From assembly GCA_030425485.1 (NCBI GenBank), contig JAUIAM010000006.1:124001-188000 (forward strand): a stretch of 64,000 bases of DNA, written 5' to 3'. The DNA comes from Verrucomicrobiia bacterium. GTDB lineage: Bacteria > Verrucomicrobiota > Verrucomicrobiia > Opitutales > Cerasicoccaceae. Under the pieces are notes generated by a model. That model did no database searches. It saw nothing but the letters and a program-made list of their open reading frames with translations, and was not told where the DNA came from. Shown piece after piece: positions 61,226 to 64,000 of this stretch. Within the stretch, counting starts at the first letter, position 1, and each line of letters starts with the position of its first letter. Position numbers and translations under genes: made by a program.

Positions 61226-61749
61226 TGAGCGGGCAAAATTTGGACAAATGGTTTCGCTGGACGAAGCTCCTCTCTACGCCATTGGTGGTTAACACCGCTA
61301 CGCTCGGGCCGCTGGGCACACGCCTCAAGGCACCCGGCACGTGGGGGTCGGTTGCGGGGATACTTTGGTATACGGTGGCATTTCACAACGCCTCACCCAT
61401 CGGCTATCTGTTCCTCCTGGCACTCTCGATTTACTTTGCCATCGGTATATGCGGCGAGGCCGAGGAGCGACTCTTCAAGCGCGATCCGGGGGAAGTCATT
61501 CTGGACGAGTTTGTGGCCATTCCGCTATGCTTCGTGGGGTTGCAAGGGGCCATCGTACAGCTCGGTTCCTGGGCCTGGCTGCTGATGTTGGCCGGCTTCG
61601 GTCTCTTCCGCCTGTTTGATATTCTCAAGCCGTTTGGTATTCGGGGGCTGCAAAGTCTGCCGGGCGGTCTCGGCGTGGTGGTAGACGACCTTGCCGCAGC
61701 GGTGGCTACCTGCGTCGTGTTGCACGTGGGCTTGGCCTTTATACTATAG
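61225..61749 (+). CDS. pgpA: Phosphatidylglycerophosphatase A
   Basis: The 174-residue membrane phosphatase turns PGP into phosphatidylglycerol. The motif KAPGTWGSVAG near residues 35-45, the acidic RDPGEVILDEFVAIPL segment and the DILKPFGIRGLQSLPGGLGV motif, which continues into VVDDLAA, are the PgpA signature. It starts on the last base of the pgsA stop and faces the prepilin gene, with only 3 bp between the two stops. Confidence 0.93.
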   Translation: MSGQNLDKWFRWTKLLSTPLVVNTATLGPLGTRLKAPGTWGSVAGILWYTVAFHNASPIGYLFLLALSIYFAIGICGEAEERLFKRDPGEVILDEFVAIPLCFVGLQGAIVQLGSWAWLLMLAGFGLFRLFDILKPFGIRGLQSLPGGLGVVVDDLAAAVATCVVLHVGLAFIL

Positions 61750-61752
61750 GCG

Positions 61753-62232
61753 CTACGGCTCGATAATCCAGTAGTAGCGGTCGTTGGCCAGGCGTTGGAA
61801 GCTGCCCTCGTCGGAGTCGCCATCGTCGATTTGCTCGTCTACCAACAGGAGCGTTTCGATGCTGCTCTGGCGGAAAGGGCGGATGTGCACGCCAACGCCC
61901 GAGGTGATGCCCGAGTCATTGTACTCGATGTCCCACTCTCCACCGAGGGGGGTATTGTGGTCGAAGAGGTGCGCGTTCACGTAGCCGGCGAGTTCGGCCG
62001 GGAATTCCCCCGTGCTGCTGTCGTCCGGGTACACGGCGCTCTCCATGTTAAAAATCTCCACCGCGGAGCGCAGGGTGCGCAGGTCGTTGGCAAAGGCAGT
62101 CATGCGCGACTGCTGGGCGATTCTCTGAAACGTGGGGATCGCTATGGTAGCCAGGAGCCCGATGATGACCACGACGATCATAATCTCAACCAGAGTAAAG
62201 GCGGCGGGAGGTGTTTGGGTCGGGCGTTTCAT
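61753..62232 (-). CDS. Type IV pilin / type II pseudopilin-like protein
   Basis: The protein has 159 residues. The class III signal is short and basic, followed by AFTLVEIMIVVVIIGLLATI with cleavage expected between Ala11 and Phe12 and the obligatory Glu at +5 (Glu16). Ala replaces the usual Gly at -1. The soluble part (YPDDSSTGEFPAELAGYVN, HNTPLGGEWDIEYND) is like the GspG/PilE-type proteins that abound in Verrucomicrobiota. No pilus assembly genes are nearby. Confidence 0.85.
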   Translation of the reverse strand: MKRPTQTPPAAFTLVEIMIVVVIIGLLATIAIPTFQRIAQQSRMTAFANDLRTLRSAVEIFNMESAVYPDDSSTGEFPAELAGYVNAHLFDHNTPLGGEWDIEYNDSGITSGVGVHIRPFRQSSIETLLLVDEQIDDGDSDEGSFQRLANDRYYWIIEP

Positions 62233-62440
62233 GGCTAAATCCGATGAAACAGAAGTTTAGCACAGAAAACCGGCTTTCCTAGGGTAAACCGCCTATGTCG
62301 GTGATATTACTTTGGGCTTTCAGGGGTTATACGGATACAACCTCCCAAGCTTCGTAAAAAAGGCGTCAAGAATGACCGCGAACGGCAGTCGCCAAGCCGC
62401 AGGACGCGTACCAGATACCGCGTTGAGCTCTTAGCGCGGG

Positions 62441-62585
62441 GCAAACTATGTCCTCTCGCAAAGAGCGCGAGGTACGCAGAGGGCTTCAGATTTGGGCTTT
62501 TATCCTGGTAATGCCGAATGCCCTTTGCGTGCTTTCTACCTTTTAGTGGCCGCTAAGTTCTTGAAAGAACTTGGCTAACAAGCCG
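62441..62585 (+). repeat. Dispersed intergenic repeat, copy 3 (diverged), with a metF-proximal palindrome
   Basis: The 353-bp gap between the prepilin and metF holds no gene. Its right half is a diverged copy of the repeat at 219-341: GCAAACTAT, CGCAAAGAGCGCGAGG, ACGCAGAGGGCTTCAG, TATCCTGGTAATGCC and TTTTAGTGGCC. After this, AAGTTCTT-GA-AAGAACTT (62555-62572) is a perfect palindrome 13 bp beyond the metF stop. I see nothing recognisable in 62233-62440. Confidence 0.7.
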
Positions 62586-63479
62586 CTAGAGCAGGCCGTC
62601 GGCGTGGAGTCGCTCGACCAGCGAGAGGGCAGAGGCGGAGCGGTTGAGGATGTACAGGTGTACGCCGGGCGAACCTCTCTCGAACAACTCCTTGATCTGC
62701 TGGTGGGCCCAGTCGACGCCGACTTCGAGCGAAGCGGCTTCGTCGTCTTTGACCGCTTCAAGCCGCTTGCCAAGCTCCTCGGGAAGGGTGGCCTGACAGA
62801 AGTCACAGAACTTCGTCACCTGGTCAAAGGAGAGCGCAGGGAGAATGCCGGGGACGATGGGTACCTCGATGCCGAGCGCGCGGCACTTGTCCTGAAAGCT
62901 AAAGAAGTCTGCGTTGCTGAAAAAGAGCTGCGTGGTGATGAAGTCCGCGCCCTGATCGACCTTGTGCTTGAGGTGGCCGAGGTCGACTTCGAGGCTCGGG
63001 GCTTCGGGGTGTTTCTCGGGATAGCCGCCAACGCCGAGGCAGAAGTGTGGGAAGTGCTCGCGGATGAAGGCGACCAACTCGGAGCCGTAGGCGAGGCCGT
63101 CGGGGTGGGGGACGAAGTCCGTTTTGCCCTTGGGCGGGTCGCCGCGCAGGGTCATGATGTTGCGAAAGCCCGTGTCCTTGAAACGCTGCAGGATGCCCTT
63201 GAGCTCCTCGCGGCTATGGCCGACGCAGGTCAGGTGGGGCATGACTTCGAAGCCAAAAATCTCTTGCAGGAGCTCACCGTAGTCCAGCGTGCGCTCACGG
63301 GTGGAGCCACCGGCCCCGTAGGTGATGGAGACAAAATCGGGGCCAAAGCTTTTCAGTGCGTTTGCCGTGCGCAGGATGAGGCGTGCGCCCTCCTCGGTCT
63401 TGGGCGGGAAGAATTCAACCGAGAGAATCGGCTTGCCTGCACTGAGCATGTCGGAAATGGCGCGTCCGGGTTTTTTCAT
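62586..63479 (-). CDS. metF: 5,10-Methylenetetrahydrofolate reductase
   Basis: The 297-residue TIM-barrel flavoprotein reduces methylene-THF to methyl-THF for methionine synthesis. Landmarks are LSVEFFPPKTEEGARL with the catalytic Glu, VSITYGAGGSTRERTL, MPHLTCVGHSREEL, IMTLRGDPPKG, DFITTQLFFSNADFFSF and PIVPGILP. No SAM riboswitch fits in the short upstream region, but an inverted repeat lies 4 bp before the ATG. Folate partners purU and purN are also in the window. Confidence 0.95.
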   Translation of the reverse strand: MKKPGRAISDMLSAGKPILSVEFFPPKTEEGARLILRTANALKSFGPDFVSITYGAGGSTRERTLDYGELLQEIFGFEVMPHLTCVGHSREELKGILQRFKDTGFRNIMTLRGDPPKGKTDFVPHPDGLAYGSELVAFIREHFPHFCLGVGGYPEKHPEAPSLEVDLGHLKHKVDQGADFITTQLFFSNADFFSFQDKCRALGIEVPIVPGILPALSFDQVTKFCDFCQATLPEELGKRLEAVKDDEAASLEVGVDWAHQQIKELFERGSPGVHLYILNRSASALSLVERLHADGLL

Positions 63480-63483
63480 AACG

Positions 63484-63501
63484 CATCAACGTATCTTGAT
63501 G
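63484..63501. promoter_or_regulatory. Candidate operator or leader hairpin before metF
   Basis: The perfect inverted repeat CATCAA-N6-TTGATG ends 4 bp upstream of the metF start codon, where a Shine-Dalgarno would be expected and none is visible. Further CATCA half-sites lie beside it (CATCATTACATCA on the minus strand). It could be a repressor site, for example for the ArsR-methyltransferase at 52816-53754, or a leader hairpin. Function is inferred. Confidence 0.45.
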
Positions 63502-63578
63502 TAATGATGTGTAAAGTGTAAAATGCAGGGGATCGCATTTCACTCGACGGGGTGATCTTCAGCTAACATTCTGTGAGC

Positions 63579-63917
63579 ATGCGCAAGGTGGCGAACTTTT
63601 TCGAGCTTCCGTCCGGGGAATTGCCGGAGGAGCTGAGCGAGATTTTGCTCAAAGGGGCAGGTGGGTTTCGTCTCGAGCGTATCATTTCGGAGGGGCAATG
63701 CTCGCCGCCGGATTTTTGGTACGATCAGGAAGAGGCCGAGTGGGTCCTGCTTCTGGAAGGGGCGGCCCGGTTGGAGTTCGAGTCTCCGTCTGAGCTCGTG
63801 CAGCTCGCTCCGGGTGATGCGATTCTGATCGCTCCGCATCGGCGGCACCGGGTCGCGTGGACGGATACTGGGCAGAAAACATTGTGGCTGGCCGTCTTTT
63901 TTACGCCAGAAGCATAA
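63579..63917 (+). CDS. Small cupin-domain protein
   Basis: The 112-residue single cupin has SPPDFWYDQEEAEWVLLLEG as the first cupin motif region and APGDAILIAPHRRHRV as the second. It belongs to a family of short cupins that carry the FWYDQ..EWV segment; their substrate is not established. The histidine pair is HRRH in the second motif. The ATG at 63579 is preferred over the GTG two codons earlier. Confidence 0.82.
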   Translation: MRKVANFFELPSGELPEELSEILLKGAGGFRLERIISEGQCSPPDFWYDQEEAEWVLLLEGAARLEFESPSELVQLAPGDAILIAPHRRHRVAWTDTGQKTLWLAVFFTPEA

Positions 63918-63970
63918 TTAACCCGTAAAGCTGCTTGCCAAAGGCCCGGCGACCGTTTGCATTGAAAGGC

Positions 63971-64000
63971 ATGGAAGTTGCATCCTACGTTCCCGTGCTT
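63971..64000 (+). CDS. Start of a truncated gene, possibly nuoA
   Basis: An ATG with GAAAGG 4 bp upstream begins a frame cut by the window edge, reading MEVASYVPVL. A short N-terminus ending in Y-x-PVL just before a membrane helix is typical of NADH-quinone oxidoreductase subunit A, but ten residues are too few to assign it. Confidence 0.3.
   Translation, partial: MEVASYVPVL

Noticed and set aside
62233-62440. tRNA or other RNA gene in the prepilin-metF gap
   Set aside because: No cloverleaf, anticodon arm or CCA-proximal stem could be drawn, and nothing similar to known RNA families was seen.
63480-63578. SAM riboswitch before metF
   Set aside because: The 93-bp region lacks the multi-helix core; only a short inverted repeat is present.

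Overview
The window is a GC-rich (roughly 60%), gene-dense chromosomal segment of a Gram-negative bacterium. It starts inside a DegT-type aminotransferase and ends about ten codons into a new gene. I see no phage, insertion sequence, CRISPR array, rRNA or tRNA. The gene set points to the PVC superphylum, most likely Verrucomicrobiota (Opitutia-like). Pointers are the ABC/GldG/DUF4340/AsmA cluster, a GreA factor with a very long N-terminal extension, NfeD-FloA, an ArsR-methyltransferase fusion, a prepilin with an FTLVE processing site, and LPS heptose biosynthesis. This placement is inferred from gene content and was not tested phylogenetically.

Layout. 1-5.2 kb: surface-polysaccharide initiation (aminotransferase, WecA, CapD-like dehydratase), a TlpA-like thioredoxin and a DUF4126 membrane protein. 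5.2-8 kb: the cofactor operon nadC-birA-coaX. 8-16.3 kb: an ABC transporter with GldG-like, DUF4340 and AsmA-like partners. 16.3-20.9 kb: molybdenum-carrier-like protein, accB, accC, Asp23, an AmaP-like anchor and thiE. 21-25.8 kb: rodZ, ftsK and manA. 25.9-32.4 kb: grpE-dnaJ, rfaE2, purN, prmA and a GT39 glycosyltransferase. 32.5-36.9 kb: the NfeD/FloA membrane-microdomain operon. 37-43.7 kb: hexose mutarotase, TPR membrane protein, purU behind a yefM-yoeB toxin-antitoxin pair, an MsbA-like ABC exporter and small proteins. 43.8-54.6 kb: secreted or repeat proteins of unknown role, GluQRS, a UvrD-type helicase, a LEA-like lipoprotein, TetR, NUDIX and the ArsR-methyltransferase. 54.7-61.7 kb: long GreA, rsmB, a second toxin-antitoxin-like pair with a frameshifted toxin, an MFS exporter, coaD and pgsA-pgpA. 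61.7-64 kb: a prepilin, metF, a cupin and the first codons of a possible NADH dehydrogenase gene.

How the genes fit together. Biotin ligase (BirA) and its substrate BCCP (AccB), CoA synthesis (CoaX, CoaD), fatty-acid initiation (AccBC) and phospholipid synthesis (PgsA, PgpA) form an envelope-lipid theme. Folate one-carbon metabolism is represented by PurN, PurU and MetF. Most of the rest is envelope maintenance: RodZ, FtsK, FloA/NfeD, AsmA-like proteins and Asp23/AmaP.

The least explained signals are in the intergenic DNA. Three loci (20.9-21.15, 28.47-28.79 and 39.36-39.44 kb) carry mosaics of small hairpins with shared modules, variable loops and compensatory stem changes, set directly against stop codons. 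A second dispersed repeat of about 120-140 bp has three copies plus a solo end, and a 117-bp imperfect palindrome lies near 50.3 kb.
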